The notes: generated by a model from the letters alone, not told the origin. Counted from the first letter of the stretch, positions 50,601 to 59,198 are shown. The stretch is DNA of 64,000 nucleotides from Pyrenophora tritici-repentis (GCF_003171515.1 NC_089396.1:868001-932000), one strand, 5' to 3'. Translations and numbers: made by a program.

Positions 50601-50921
50601 TGCATTGCACAGTCCAAAGGGCATGACCATATACTCATAGAGTCCGTACCGGGTGAGGAAGGCGGTTTTCTCTTCGTCACCTTCTTTAATCCGAACGGTG
50701 TTGAAAGCGGCTACAACATCGACGAGAGACATAATCTGAACTTTGGCCATGCGCGCTAGAGTTTCTTTGATGGCTGGTGGCGCATTTCGATTCTTCTTAG
50801 TGACGTTGTTGAGTGCTCGGTAGTCGACACATATGCGGAGACCTCCTCCAGGTTTCTTGACGATCAAGACAGGTGACGCAAACGGGGAGTTACTGGCCTT
50901 GATTAAGCCCTTTTGCAGCAT
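47664..50921 (-). CDS. Gypsy pol: reverse transcriptase, RNase H, integrase, chromodomain
   Basis: A 1,085-codon minus-strand frame; in the same frame the coding sequence extends left of the first Met toward about 51036. RT motifs: SPFASPVLIVKKPGGG, FGLCNAPGTFQ and the catalytic YLDD. RNase H follows (ETDASDF, KELLAIV). Integrase has an HHCC zinc site (HRSYCGGHSGKHG, CLACRRSK) and a DDE core (VSDRGAQFLSHFW, GYHPETDGQTEN). A chromodomain ends the protein (YLVRWTNYPAGTDNPSWEP), which in chromoviruses steers integration to modified histones. A one-base loss near 51036 disconnects it from the upstream segment. No RIP stops are present. Confidence 0.93.
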   Translation of the reverse strand: MLQKGLIKASNSPFASPVLIVKKPGGGLRICVDYRALNNVTKKNRNAPPAIKETLARMAKVQIMSLVDVVAAFNTVRIKEGDEEKTAFLTRYGLYEYMVMPFGLCNAPGTFQNFINETLREYLDVICTAYLDDILIYSDNEKDHRSHVLKVLRKIQGAGLSLDPTKCKFETKRVKYLGLILTTDGIEMDPEKVSTVLDWQLPRSVKDMQSFLGFCNFYRRFIKGFSYIAKPLTELTKEGSQRHFPLQANGQAAKAFEQLKLAFKTAGVLSHFDPDLETWLETDASDFVTAAILSQMHKGVLRPVAFLSHKMTPAECNYEIYDKELLAIVRAFEEWRFELSGTDDPILVLSDHQALQTFMTTKRLNRRQARWAEFLAEFNFRVKYRPGKQGTKPDALTRRPGDLPANAEDERRQHQVQVILKPDQVDPECRVATFSFHFDGGSRHAVYLANALGDELRTSPVSLAMMMYQDSETDDFSDEYLFALGDTAEVDDTSAAPLTEPDTSLDEANILQTVRQAYPDDDIVQVILKAKADGQRRIPYHLIHGPNRIRLELGDCSIHDGVFYVKKKVYIPESGTLRTRIIERVHRSYCGGHSGKHGSYDMLNRWYYWPKMINDVAQYVKNCLACRRSKSYRDGKHGLLHPLPIPERYWSSISMDYITHLPPCTDNGRTYTNVLVIVDRLSKKKKFIPVVDLKVDTLVKAFVEYVWREEGYPDSIVSDRGAQFLSHFWTRLCQRLGTKPKLSTGYHPETDGQTENANAWLKQYLRSYINYEQDNWALFLPMAEFEANNAINASTGTTAFRLTKGYDPKSGLEPPKVNTGLTAPARRDQDNANKFAEKLDALRKALRLELQWSQAKQAEYANDARLPAPEFKVGDQVMLDARNFRTTRPSLSLDFKNRGPFTVTRVIDNMAYELLLPPEMGKLHNVFHPWLLHLHEEAPLPGQLRDSAPAEFADPDEEDGTSYEVEAVLDSRVNKRLKDPYSRSGLLQYLVRWTNYPAGTDNPSWEPYMNLVDSADIVQQYHESRPKAPGPHRKFATLAGKQDLLMITVIASSNNPKPPPGAPTIQQTEETIGPRSFRNTGNIAV

Positions 50922-51259
50922 GTCATCGATATACTTCTTAACAGCCTCAGTCTCGGTACGAGTGAGTCCGTAGACATGAGGCTTAGGGGGCGTAGTGTCA
51001 GGAAGCAGGTCGATGGGGTGGTCGACTCCTGGTCTTCGTTCGGGAGTTGATGAGCCAGATGAGGGTTGAACAGATCAGGTAGTTCGTCCAACACCCACTC
51101 AGGTACCAGCTGGCCAATCTGGTCTCTAGTCATGTAAGGTTGCTCCATCTTGTGCATGTACTTCTCAAAGTCAGTTTGCGAGACTGCGGCTACGCCGATG
51201 CCTTCTCGGTCTTCATCGGGGGCTTCGCAAGCTTGGCCCAATGGCGGGGTTCCAACCAT
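50903..51259 (-). pseudogene. Gypsy protease-RT linker segment, displaced frame
   Basis: A 118-codon minus-strand frame. Its middle (QTDFEKYMHKMEQPYMTRDQ and onward, about 51036-51226) is the expected linker between protease and RT. It is joined to the protease frame at a C run near 51226 and to the RT frame at a C run near 51036, each by an apparent one-base loss. The frame's last ~38 codons are out of register with RT. Confidence 0.7.
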
Positions 51260-52023
51260 ATGACCTGGTCAGGATGTTTGGCTGCGAGTGCGGTTGCAGC
51301 GGCAGCGGAGATGAGGTAGATATCAGCCATAGTCTCCTCAGTCGTCACCTTACCATCCTTGTTCGTCTTAGTAGTGGTGTCGCCTGTCTGGTAGTCTCCC
51401 TTGACTAGTTGTACGTGACTGTGACAAACTCCGTTTTCGTAAACCGTCTCTGGGAGTCCTTCGTGGAGGCAGTTAAGTTTGCACCCTGCCTTAGCGAAGG
51501 TGAGTGATCGCTGGTCGCCAAAGTGGAGGGCAGGCTGGTGATAGTCCATCCAATTCATGCCTAGGATAACGTCGTACTTGCCGATATTGGTGACGTAGCA
51601 TAGGACGTTGTGCGTATGGCTTCCGTGTCGGACGGGCAGATCAACGGCCTGGGTAAGCTTGTCCACTTCTCCGCCGTTGGCTAGTGACAATCGAATGGGT
51701 TTGGCCACAGGCATAGTATCTAGGCGGTGTTGGTTAACCCATGACTGATTGACGAAGCATGCGCTGGCTCCCGTGTCGATAAGGGTAGAAATCGGTTGCC
51801 AACAATCAGGTCGCGTGAGAGCGGAGCCGGGAAACTCGAGTTGTCGGCTGAAGTCTTTAGAAGGCTTGCCTCCGATGGAGGCGGAGGACACGAAGTGGAC
51901 CTCCGTCATAGTTGGCGTTTCGTCAGGGGCGAGCAGCAAGGCTGCAGCGATCTCGAAACGGCGATGCTGGTTTCGAACACGGCGCTGGTGTCTTTTTGCG
52001 TTACGCCAATTGAGCTCCCGCAC
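51190..52023 (-). CDS. Gypsy aspartic protease region
   Basis: A 277-codon minus-strand frame. The active-site triad is STLIDTGASACFVNQ, followed by the conserved VILGMNWMDYHQP. The frame opens downstream of the candidate -1 frameshift site at 52044-52053, and its reading continues upstream to that site without a stop. The protein would therefore be made as a Gag-Pro fusion. It ends early because of the one-base loss near 51226. Confidence 0.85.
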   Translation of the reverse strand: MRELNWRNAKRHQRRVRNQHRRFEIAAALLLAPDETPTMTEVHFVSSASIGGKPSKDFSRQLEFPGSALTRPDCWQPISTLIDTGASACFVNQSWVNQHRLDTMPVAKPIRLSLANGGEVDKLTQAVDLPVRHGSHTHNVLCYVTNIGKYDVILGMNWMDYHQPALHFGDQRSLTFAKAGCKLNCLHEGLPETVYENGVCHSHVQLVKGDYQTGDTTTKTNKDGKVTTEETMADIYLISAAAATALAAKHPDQVIWLEPRHWAKLAKPPMKTEKASA

Positions 52024-52043
52024 GCGGCTCTGCGCGGGAGCCC

Positions 52044-52053
52044 CTAATTTAAA
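52044..52053 (-). promoter_or_regulatory. Candidate -1 ribosomal frameshift site at the gag stop
   Basis: On the minus strand the heptamer TTTAAAT (52053-52047) is read T-TTA-AAT in the gag frame and is directly followed by the gag stop TAG (52046-52044). A -1 slip continues into the protease frame (TTA GGG GCT...). This fits the X-XXY-YYZ slippery rule used by many retroelements. GC-rich sequence follows that could pair, but I could not fold it. Confidence 0.7.
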
Positions 52054-54391
52054 TGCTCAAGTAGTTCCTCGTCGTTGACGTAGAAGCCATCGTCATCCAC
52101 TAAGTCGTTGTCGTCCAGCGGCTCCTCAGTATCCTCGTCTCGCTCCTCTTCGTTGGAAGCGTCGAGAGCATTGATGTACAAAGAAGCCAGTGCGGGATTT
52201 GGTGAGAAGGAGTGAAGGGCTTGCCGCGGCAGGGGGCAGTCTCGTGCCTCATCTGATGGTCATCCTTGCCACATTTGAAGCAGAGCTTCAAGTCAGCTAG
52301 ACGCTTCTTGTCTTTCTCTGACCGCTCGAAGGCCATCTTCTTGTACGTATGCGTGCTGGCGGCGTTGTTGTGACCTGGAGTGTCGGGTGTCCGGAAGGTG
52401 ACCAACTTTTGGGTACGGCTAGCACCAGCGGTCTTCGTAACGGGAGTTAATTTTCGGCCAGCGTCAATCTGTTGATGTCCCTGGTCGATGTGTTGCGCTC
52501 GCAGCAAGAAGGACTGGATGGTCTCATCCTTGTGAGATCCGGCAGTGGTCGCGATAGCTAACCCGGGTCGCATGAACTCGCGAGCGTATCGGATCTGGGT
52601 CGCGTTCTTGTGTTTGAGGATTCGCATGCAAGAGGTGAACTTAGACTTCCACTCCATGAACTTCTGTCCAGACTTGTAGCGGAGCGAGCCGTCGGCGATG
52701 AGGGTTTCGGCGTCAGCTTCCCGATCATAGGTGAGATACTGGCTGTCGAGAGTCTCTAGGAAATCTAGGAAATGGCGAGCTTTGACATCTCGGATGTGCT
52801 CGTAAGCTTCGCCTTGAATGCGGAACTTGAGGTAGTCAACCGCTTGCCAGTCCTCTGGGTATGTGCGACACTTGGCCACTGCCATCTCGCGCCACCGCTC
52901 GTAGTCGTCGTCGACCTTGCCCTTGAACGTCTCAAGTTCTGGGAGTTTGTAAGAGAATCCTCCACCGGCGGTAGAGGGCGCGACGGGCGGCGGTCGCGGT
53001 ACTGTAGGAGCGGGGGCGTATGGGTTCGATGATGGAGGAGGTAGCGAGGCGTCGCGCACGGGAGTACGGTTATCCCATGGGGTGTACCCAGCTCGGCGAG
53101 GATCTTGTGAGAGTTGGTCAGCGGTACCATCTACAGGTCGCTGTAGCAAAACGCTTGATTGTACAGGCCGTACTGGGTCGTAAGATCGCTCGCGCCGCCA
53201 GAGGGTGTACGGCTGATAGTTGGGTTCATGTTGCAGCAGTCGGTCGGTGACCGTTTTTGTCTCACGTCTAGCCTCGGTGAGCTGGAGGTTGAGCTCATCG
53301 TAAGCCTTATCCTTAAGGGCGAGAGCTTCGTTCTTGTTCGCCTCCATGTTAGAGTACTTGACATCATACTGGTTAAGCTCGATAGAATAGCGATCAGCTT
53401 GTCCTTTGAACTTGTCGCAGAGCTCAGCGTTGGCCTTAGCTTGGTCTGCCCACCAGTCGGCGCTGTCAGACTCCTCCTTGAGCTTCTGTGCCAACTCTGC
53501 GTAGTTAGGACCGCTCTCCGGTTCATCGGCTCGGCGGGATAGGTCCTCAACCTTCTGCTTGAGTTCATTGCGTTCGGTGGCGGCAAGGTCGCGCTCAGCG
53601 GCGAGGGCTTTGAAGGCGGGGTCATCGCGAACGTTGGGGAGTTGTTCTGACGCAGCTTTGAGCTTTCCGATGTCCGAGGTGAGGCGTCGGATCTCTGTCA
53701 GCTTCTCCTTGTACAGGTTGCTGCTAACCATGCCAACTTGTAGTTGTTTACTGTTCGAAGTTTCATCAAGGGCTGCTTCAACATTCGCTAGTCGGTCTCG
53801 TAGAGCTTGAGTCTCTCCTTCATTGCGGTCCACAGTCTGCAGATGCCTATTGATGGCGTCAGTGCAGTTGCGTAGGGAGACTAGCGTAGAGACAATAAAT
53901 CGCCACCAGAAGTCGGGACGATCCTTCACGTTCTTCTGGAGGTTACTAGAGTTAGTGACAGTGAAGTCGTTGATGTTGTGGGTGATGTTGCCATCAGTGC
54001 GGATTCGGCCTGTGCTAAGGGAGTAAAAGGCATTGCTGTGCTCGTCAGGTTCGGGATCCTCTTGTAATTCGAACCACTCGGTGTCAACGGTATAACGGAG
54101 GTAAACGTAGTTAGAATCTTTGAGGTATTCGAGCAGGACGTCGTTGATTTCGATGCCGACAATCTCGCGTGTAGCAGTCATGGGCTCTAGGTCGCCGCTA
54201 GCTGATACTGATGGCTGGGATGACGGATGGGCTGCCAGAAGCATGCTCTCTCGGCGGTTGGAGAGGCAAGCTCGTACTGGTACGAGAGGCGGGCCCATCT
54301 GTGATTGAGTAGGATCCTGGGAAGCTTGCCCGAAGGTGGCACCGGTGGCTGAGGTACCTTGGGTATTCTGGGTATTGGCCGGGTTTGCCAT
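52044..54391 (-). CDS. Gypsy gag (capsid/nucleocapsid)
   Basis: Starts at MANPANTQNTQGTSATG (54391); the frame is open further upstream through the leader repeats. A central coiled coil precedes the retrotransposon gag domain (KLPELETFKGKVDDDYERW, KFMEWKSKFTSCMRILKH). A CCHC zinc knuckle (CFKCGKDDHQMRHETAPC) binds RNA. After the knuckle a one-base loss near 52205 throws the reading off, and that frame runs to 52100. In the adjacent frame an acidic tail continues to the TAG at 52044. About 780 codons in all. Confidence 0.85.
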
Positions 54392-54400
54392 CGCGATGAT

Positions 54401-54723
54401 CTTTTCGTGTGTGTTGCGCAGGGCTGACCGTAGGGTCGCGCTTCTCGAAGCTCGATGCCTTGCCTTCTGCCTACTTGTCCGTTGATGTAGGTGGACCTGT
54501 CCTTTACCAGCGTTGGTGACAACCCCCACGAGCAATACTTGCCTGTTGAGCCTGGTGTCTCTGGTCTTTTCGTGTGTTGCGCAGGGCTTACCGTAGGGTC
54601 GCGCTTCTCGAAGCTCGATGCCTTGCCCTCTGCCTACTTGTCCGTTGATGTAGGTGGACCTGTCCTCTACCAGCGTTGGTGACAACCCTCACGAGCAATA
54701 CTTGCTTGTTGAGCCTGGTGTCT
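54401..54723 (-). repeat. Tandem duplication in the retrotransposon leader
   Basis: Two copies of about 160 bp, 54401-54565 and 54566-54723, differ at only a few bases. They lie between the 5' LTR and the gag start, in the transcribed leader. Confidence 0.85.
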
Positions 54724-54905
54724 CCACCCGTGGGCTTCTAGCGCAATACTTTGCGATCCTCGTCGTCAAGACCTAACCCGTCGCAGAACGTCTTGTTCTG
54801 CCCGATGTAGCAAGTCGCAGTTGCTCAATCGGCGGCGGCGCTCGGCGCGGACGGTGTTTCTGATAACTGAGCCTGATGCGAAGTATCCTAGGTATGTAGG
54901 GGTTG

Positions 54906-54914
54906 ACACACAAT
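54906..54914 (-). other. Candidate primer-binding site, complementary to the LTR
   Basis: On the minus strand ATTGTGTGT lies two bases inside the 5' LTR. Its complement ACACACAAT occurs within the LTR itself (54967-54975 on the minus strand), about 30 bases after an AT-rich, TATA-like stretch. This layout resembles the self-priming Tf1/sushi group, in which the RNA 5' end anneals to the primer-binding site. Confidence 0.5.
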
Positions 54915-54916
54915 AG

Positions 54917-55095
54917 TGTAAAGGCACTAGTACACTGCAATAGTTAGGATGCCTCTAATAAGTGAGATTGTGTGTACAGATCTATATACAAGTACGAGGG
55001 GAACTTTATTATTCCTCGCACGGGCCAACTGCCAGCGTGGCACGTGATTGTATGGCACGTGATCGCGTGAGGGATCGTAGGTTTGATCCATCACA
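54917..55095 (-). repeat. 5' LTR (element orientation)
   Basis: 179 bp, identical to 47397-47575, followed by target copy TCTAC at 55096-55100. Confidence 0.95.
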
Positions 55096-55100
55096 TCTAC

Positions 55101-55607
55101 CACATCGATAAAAAAGCCTTCCTAGCTGCCTTTACACAGGTTTTTAACAAGGCGTTTTTAAAGGATAACATCCTATTAAGCTTCCGAGCAACTAGCTTAG
55201 TTCCACTAGACCTAGAGGTGGTGCTATCGAAGCTTGAAGTGAAGCCTCGTACGCCAACGCCACCTGCACTAGGGCCTACCCAGGTGAAAAAAGGGTCGAC
55301 TTTGAAGATGCATTCACACGCGTTACTTGAAGCTAGGATAGCTAGTCTTGAGCAGGCAAATCAAGCTGCAAGTGAGCGAAGAAAGCGCAAGAAGAAGCCG
55401 ATCCAGAAGGGTGGGACCCTATCGCAGGCAGAGGCAGAAGATATAGTTGGGCAACAGGATGTTGAGGCTCAATTAGACGCAGAGAGGCGTCAGGAGAAGG
55501 CGCGCACAGGTAGTAGTGCAGGGGGTATTCGACGCTGCAAGAACTGCGGCGAGGCAGGGCATAATAAGCGCACATGCAAGAAAGATGTAGTAGATATAGA
55601 GGATTAA
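55101..55607 (+). pseudogene. Pogo-type transposase, 3' part with zinc knuckle
   Basis: Continues in phase 0 the frame interrupted at 47396 (one side ends SHIY, the other starts HIDKKAFLAAF). It has 168 codons with no stop before the natural TAA at 55605-55607. After the catalytic domain come a basic coiled segment (ASERRKRKKKPIQKGG) and a CCHC zinc knuckle CKNCGEAGHNKRTC near the end. The same tail occurs on the nested element at 13 kb. This part has escaped the stop-making RIP seen in the 5' part. Confidence 0.88.
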
Positions 55608-55680
55608 TTTAAGCTACTGTGCACTTTTAAAGCTTGTTGTGGTGTTGAGTTATTAATGTGTAATAGTAGAGGGCTGCATA

Positions 55681-55725
55681 AAGTGTCCGACTCAGTTGCC
55701 CGGCCGGCTCAGTTGCCGCTCACGT
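55681..55725 (-). repeat. Right TIR of split pogo element
   Basis: Inverted partner of 46300-46344, followed by TA at 55726-55727. Confidence 0.88.
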
Positions 55726-55914
55726 TATCGCAATATTTTTTTATTTTTTATGTTTTAACGTTTTTTGTAGGTTGTTCTAAGTTATGTGGGTTTACTGCAA
55801 AATCCCGAAGCTGAGAGATCGAAATGAGAAATGATAACGCCTTACTCTGAATAGTATCAGTGTGACAGCCCATGAATGGGCAGCCCGGAGGGAAAAAAGT
55901 GTGAAAGAAAATCA

Positions 55915-57348
55915 CTACTGCCCCGTCGAAACAACCCGATGATGAAGTTCAATCTCCAGCTGAAGCCAAACCAGCGATGTATCAACATCCCGCGCTTCGT
56001 GTAACCATAGCTCCAACATCTCATCGAACTGCTGATCTTCCCGGTCCACCTCCTGCTCTGCCAGCCGCTCCGGATCAATCCAACGTCCCGGCGCACGACC
56101 GAAGTCCTCATTTTCCCGGTCCTCCTCCAGCGACGGGGGCTGATGTTGATAGGATGGCTTGGCAAACAGCTCTGTCCGGCACATGGGACAACGATGGCTA
56201 TTGTCCTGACCGGCGTGAATCCAAGTCTCGAGGCAATCCTCGCAGAGCGGATGACTACACGGATTCGTCAGCACGGCAGCAGACTCAAGTGGAAGAAGAC
56301 AGATACTACACTGTTCGACCGCGTCAGTAGCGGGCACAGAAATATCACGTACCTCTGCGGGCTCATCCTTCTGCCAAGCCACATCATCCCAAAAGCCAGC
56401 CTGCGGTTCCCGCGCGATCCGCAAGAGCATCCGTTGATTCTCGCACCAGGTTCGAATATCCGCAAGTTGATTTCGCAGAACAGGAAATGACAAGACCGGG
56501 TCTGTTGGGAGCATTGGGAAACAGGCTTGAAAGTTTGTGATCAGCTCACTAGTCAAGCGGTCTTGTTCCCAGCCTTGAAGGTGCGCAACGTACAAGATCA
56601 GTCGGGAAGAGTAGACGTGAAGCTTCATCTTGAGCAGCGTAGACTCGTATGGATTAGTATCCCAACCCTGCGTGGAAGCAAAGACACGGCGAGAGATCTG
56701 AGGAAGTTCATCGTAAAGCCGGTGAATCAGCTGCACACGCTCCTCCATCGTCTCGGTCCGCCGAGACTCGGGCAGACAGGCGTAGGCATCGAGGTAGGTG
56801 AGGAATTGGGCGCCTTGGCCGCCGGGGGCATTGGGCATATATCGCAAGATCGACTGGCCTGGTTCTTGATTGAGATCCAGTGCATTGCTTTGCAGCATGT
56901 GAAGGCTTTTGATAAGGAACAAGTAGCTCGTGTCGATCTGATCGATGGACTCAGGTAGCCCATTCATGGCGACGACAAATGTGCTGAGATCGATTGGGGG
57001 AACCTGCGGGCTGGGCACGGTAGGTGACGCGCGAGTGGGCAGGGACGCCGACGGCGAGCATAGAGGCGACGATGCTTGAGCGGCGTTCGTCGGAGGTTGT
57101 AGCGGGAAGCTGAGTGTCAGTGGAAGCAAGGATTTGATCCATGGTGACGATGGTGTGTGGTGATGATGGTGAGTATGGTTGTAATGGATAGACCAGCTAT
57201 CTGTGTTTGTGTTTGGTGAGGAATTGTATGATTTCGTTGGGAGTAGTTTGAGGCTGCAATTTGTAGACCTCCTGGTGGTGGTTGTGAAGGCATTGTAGGG
57301 TTTCGATAGAGGATAGATTCGACATTGTGGGAGTGTACAGTGTTGCAT
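55915..57348 (-). CDS. RING-finger (C3HC4) protein, probable E3 ubiquitin ligase
   Basis: A 477-codon minus-strand frame. The RING near residues 330-375 has CSICLLPLESA, NPCSHPLCEDCLETWIHAG and HRCPMC, a complete C3HC4 set. The preceding ~200 residues look helical (MEERVQLIHRLYDELPQ, ADIRTWCENQRMLLRI). The C-terminus is acidic (SLEEDRENEDFG). The first ~125 residues are Thr/Ser/His/Pro-rich and may be translated leader; a start at MNGLPESIDQ is equally possible, or another upstream exon. Such proteins usually transfer ubiquitin with an E2 partner. The stop lies about 190 bp from the transposon TIR. Confidence 0.75.
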   Translation of the reverse strand: MQHCTLPQCRIYPLSKPYNAFTTTTRRSTNCSLKLLPTKSYNSSPNTNTDSWSIHYNHTHHHHHTPSSPWIKSLLPLTLSFPLQPPTNAAQASSPLCSPSASLPTRASPTVPSPQVPPIDLSTFVVAMNGLPESIDQIDTSYLFLIKSLHMLQSNALDLNQEPGQSILRYMPNAPGGQGAQFLTYLDAYACLPESRRTETMEERVQLIHRLYDELPQISRRVFASTQGWDTNPYESTLLKMKLHVYSSRLILYVAHLQGWEQDRLTSELITNFQACFPMLPTDPVLSFPVLRNQLADIRTWCENQRMLLRIAREPQAGFWDDVAWQKDEPAEVRDISVPATDAVEQCSICLLPLESAAVLTNPCSHPLCEDCLETWIHAGQDNSHRCPMCRTELFAKPSYQHQPPSLEEDRENEDFGRAPGRWIDPERLAEQEVDREDQQFDEMLELWLHEARDVDTSLVWLQLEIELHHRVVSTGQ

Positions 57349-58126
57349 ATTTGTAGTAATTCCTCCTTTTCACAACTGGACAATGTTCTTGTCTCTGCTA
57401 ACACTGTGCGACTACTGTGGTATGAGAACCTGTAGGTGTACAGGGTGTTATTGGGCTTATTACATGTCGAGGCGTCGTCTTCATTGTTTGAAGTCGTCTG
57501 GAAGCGGTACCTTGGTGGTTTTGGTGGCTCGATGGCTGGATTCTACCTGATAGGATGAGATTCGGCAGCATCATCGCGTGAAATCCGTGAAACTGAAACG
57601 ACATCGCTTGTCAATAATAGGCTATGTATACTGAAACGAATGCTCTCGAATAAACATGTACGGGCTAGATTAAGTAGTAAATAATTTTCAGATCTTCCTC
57701 TGGACCGAAGGGTCTACCACTACCTCACACCGTTCCTTGAGTGGGACTAATCTACCTATGTACCACCAATAACTACAGATTAGCTTCCTGTAAAATGAGA
57801 GTATGTGCACATTGCTAGCAGTTTTACGTGGGCACGTATGACAGATTTAGGAGTGAACAACAGCAGATTGGACTGAATATTTCATCAGGCAACACCCTCC
57901 CAGATAAACCACTAATTTCCCGCTGGAGGGTTGGGGTGGGTGTTTTTGCAGCAGTATCTGATATACGGCTTGCCCTTCTAACCTGCTTTTTGTACAACCT
58001 AACTAGTCACTAGAGTTAATGTAACATCTTTTATTTAATACATATAGCAAAACCACCACCATGGAGGATAGTCAGTAAGATCACACTAGAAAGATTCTTT
58101 TAGTAATGTCAAAATAGTACAAGCTG
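57349..58126. other. Intergenic region
   Basis: 778 bp, AT-richer than the left part of the window. No supported gene. Confidence 0.45.
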
Positions 58127-58322
58127 CTAGGCTACGCACCAAAACAAAAAGTTCCCCCTAAATTTAGACTTGATGTCAGTGCGATAAAACGAGGCCGATT
58201 TATAAAGCACTTACAATGAATATGTTACAAGAGCCATCACTGGCGGAACCAAGGCCTGCACAGTGAGCAAAAGCGTCCGAAGTAAAAAGGGTTACCGCCG
58301 TGAGAAGAGTGACGGTCTTCAT
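58127..58322 (-). CDS. Possible small secreted peptide
   Basis: Two exons on the minus strand, 58215-58322 and 58127-58168, would give 49 residues. The start has a good fungal context and encodes a clear signal-peptide pattern (MKTVTLLTAVTLFTSDAFA), then HCAGLGSASDGSC. The intron has GTAAGT, a branch point ACTGAC and acceptor CAAG. The second exon ends FLFWCVA. Without splicing the frame would stop five codons later. Three cysteines follow the predicted signal. It is too short for a family call. It could be an effector-like peptide or chance. Confidence 0.35.
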
Positions 58323-59198
58323 TGTGGATAGAGGTTAATGGAATAGAGAGTCGCGGATTGAAGTTGCGAGTGGAGAGTATGGTAACCGTGGAAGAGTAGT
58401 AATGTAATTCGGAAGGACTGGTTCCTTTAAGCAGTCTTTCACACTCAGCAGCTTACCTGGTTGGTGCATAATTTGGGTGCGGGATTTCATGAGCCAAGAT
58501 TCGATGCATGTTGTACTTATCGTCGACATCCCTAGCGAAATGCTCAGCGTAGTAAGAAATTAGTAACAAATTGCCGTAAACAAGACTTCGAAACCTCCTG
58601 TTTTGCACTAGATAAGGGTAGCGTAAGGGTGTTGAGCAAATGGGAAAAAGAGTAAGAAAAAACCATGCTAGGCACTTCGCTAGGGATGGTGACTATACAT
58701 ACGTATGTCGATCCAAACCTGATCACCGTGCGGTCCGACTGTTACAAGGAAGATAAGCCGGCACCGTGATTGATTTCGATCATCCGGAGCGTCTGGACCA
58801 TCGTATGTGACGACGTCTCCGAGTCTCTCTACATACATCCCCAGCTCCTAGTATAGCATTCTACAGTATACCAGATACACTTTCAAAGGATTAAAATTGC
58901 TGCCCACCCGGATAAAAAACACATGATGTAAGTAGAGCTCCTACTTTGCAGAACCGTTCTAACACGAACTATTTCTAAAATGACTCCGCCACTGATGACG
59001 TTAGCAGTAAGCAAAAGCAGTCAATGAGAGACGAGTAAAGGTGAGTACTGATCTCTTTTGCTTCATCTCTTGAGCTTCGACCTTACCTACTAGTCGTTCG
59101 CTCGATGTACCAACACCTTCCATCGTAGCTGCCTTACAAGGTATCACTGGCCCCGCAGTTGTCGTTCGTATTCGCAAAAAGCATGATGAAATCATCGC
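58323..59198. other. Intergenic region
   Basis: 876 bp with scattered short frames on the minus strand and AT-rich stretches. No supported gene. Confidence 0.4.

Larger units (their letters stand above)
47397..55095 (-). mobile_element. Ty3/gypsy chromovirus LTR retrotransposon
   Basis: A 7.7-kb element on the minus strand bounded by identical 179-bp LTRs (TG...CA ends) and a 5-bp target duplication TCTAC (47392-47396 and 55096-55100). The order on the minus strand is leader, gag, protease, reverse transcriptase, RNase H, integrase, chromodomain. A polypurine tract lies at 47576-47588 and a possible primer-binding site at 54906-54914. Identical LTRs and no RIP stops show a recent insertion into an already RIP-degraded transposon. 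Three one-base losses split its frames. Confidence 0.95.
46300..55725 (+). mobile_element. RIP-degraded pogo-type transposon split by a gypsy retrotransposon
   Basis: TIRs at 46300-46344 and 55681-55725, starting ACGTGAGCGGCAACTGAG, are 45 bp with one mismatch. TA duplications are at 46298-46299 and 55726-55727. Without the inserted LTR element and one 5-bp target copy, the transposon is about 1.72 kb. The one TIR mismatch is a C-to-T change in CpA context, again like RIP. Its transposase is on the plus strand, broken by RIP stops and by the retrotransposon at 47397. Confidence 0.9.

Noticed and set aside
50903..51259. Programmed frameshifting at the protease-RT boundaries
   Set aside because: The C-run breaks near 51226 and 51036 do not meet the slippery-codon rule in both P and A sites, so one-base loss is the simpler reading; only the site at 52044-52053 qualifies.
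55083..55607. An independent zinc-knuckle protein gene starting in the LTR
   Set aside because: The first six codons are LTR and target-site sequence; the frame is the resumed 3' part of the split transposase.
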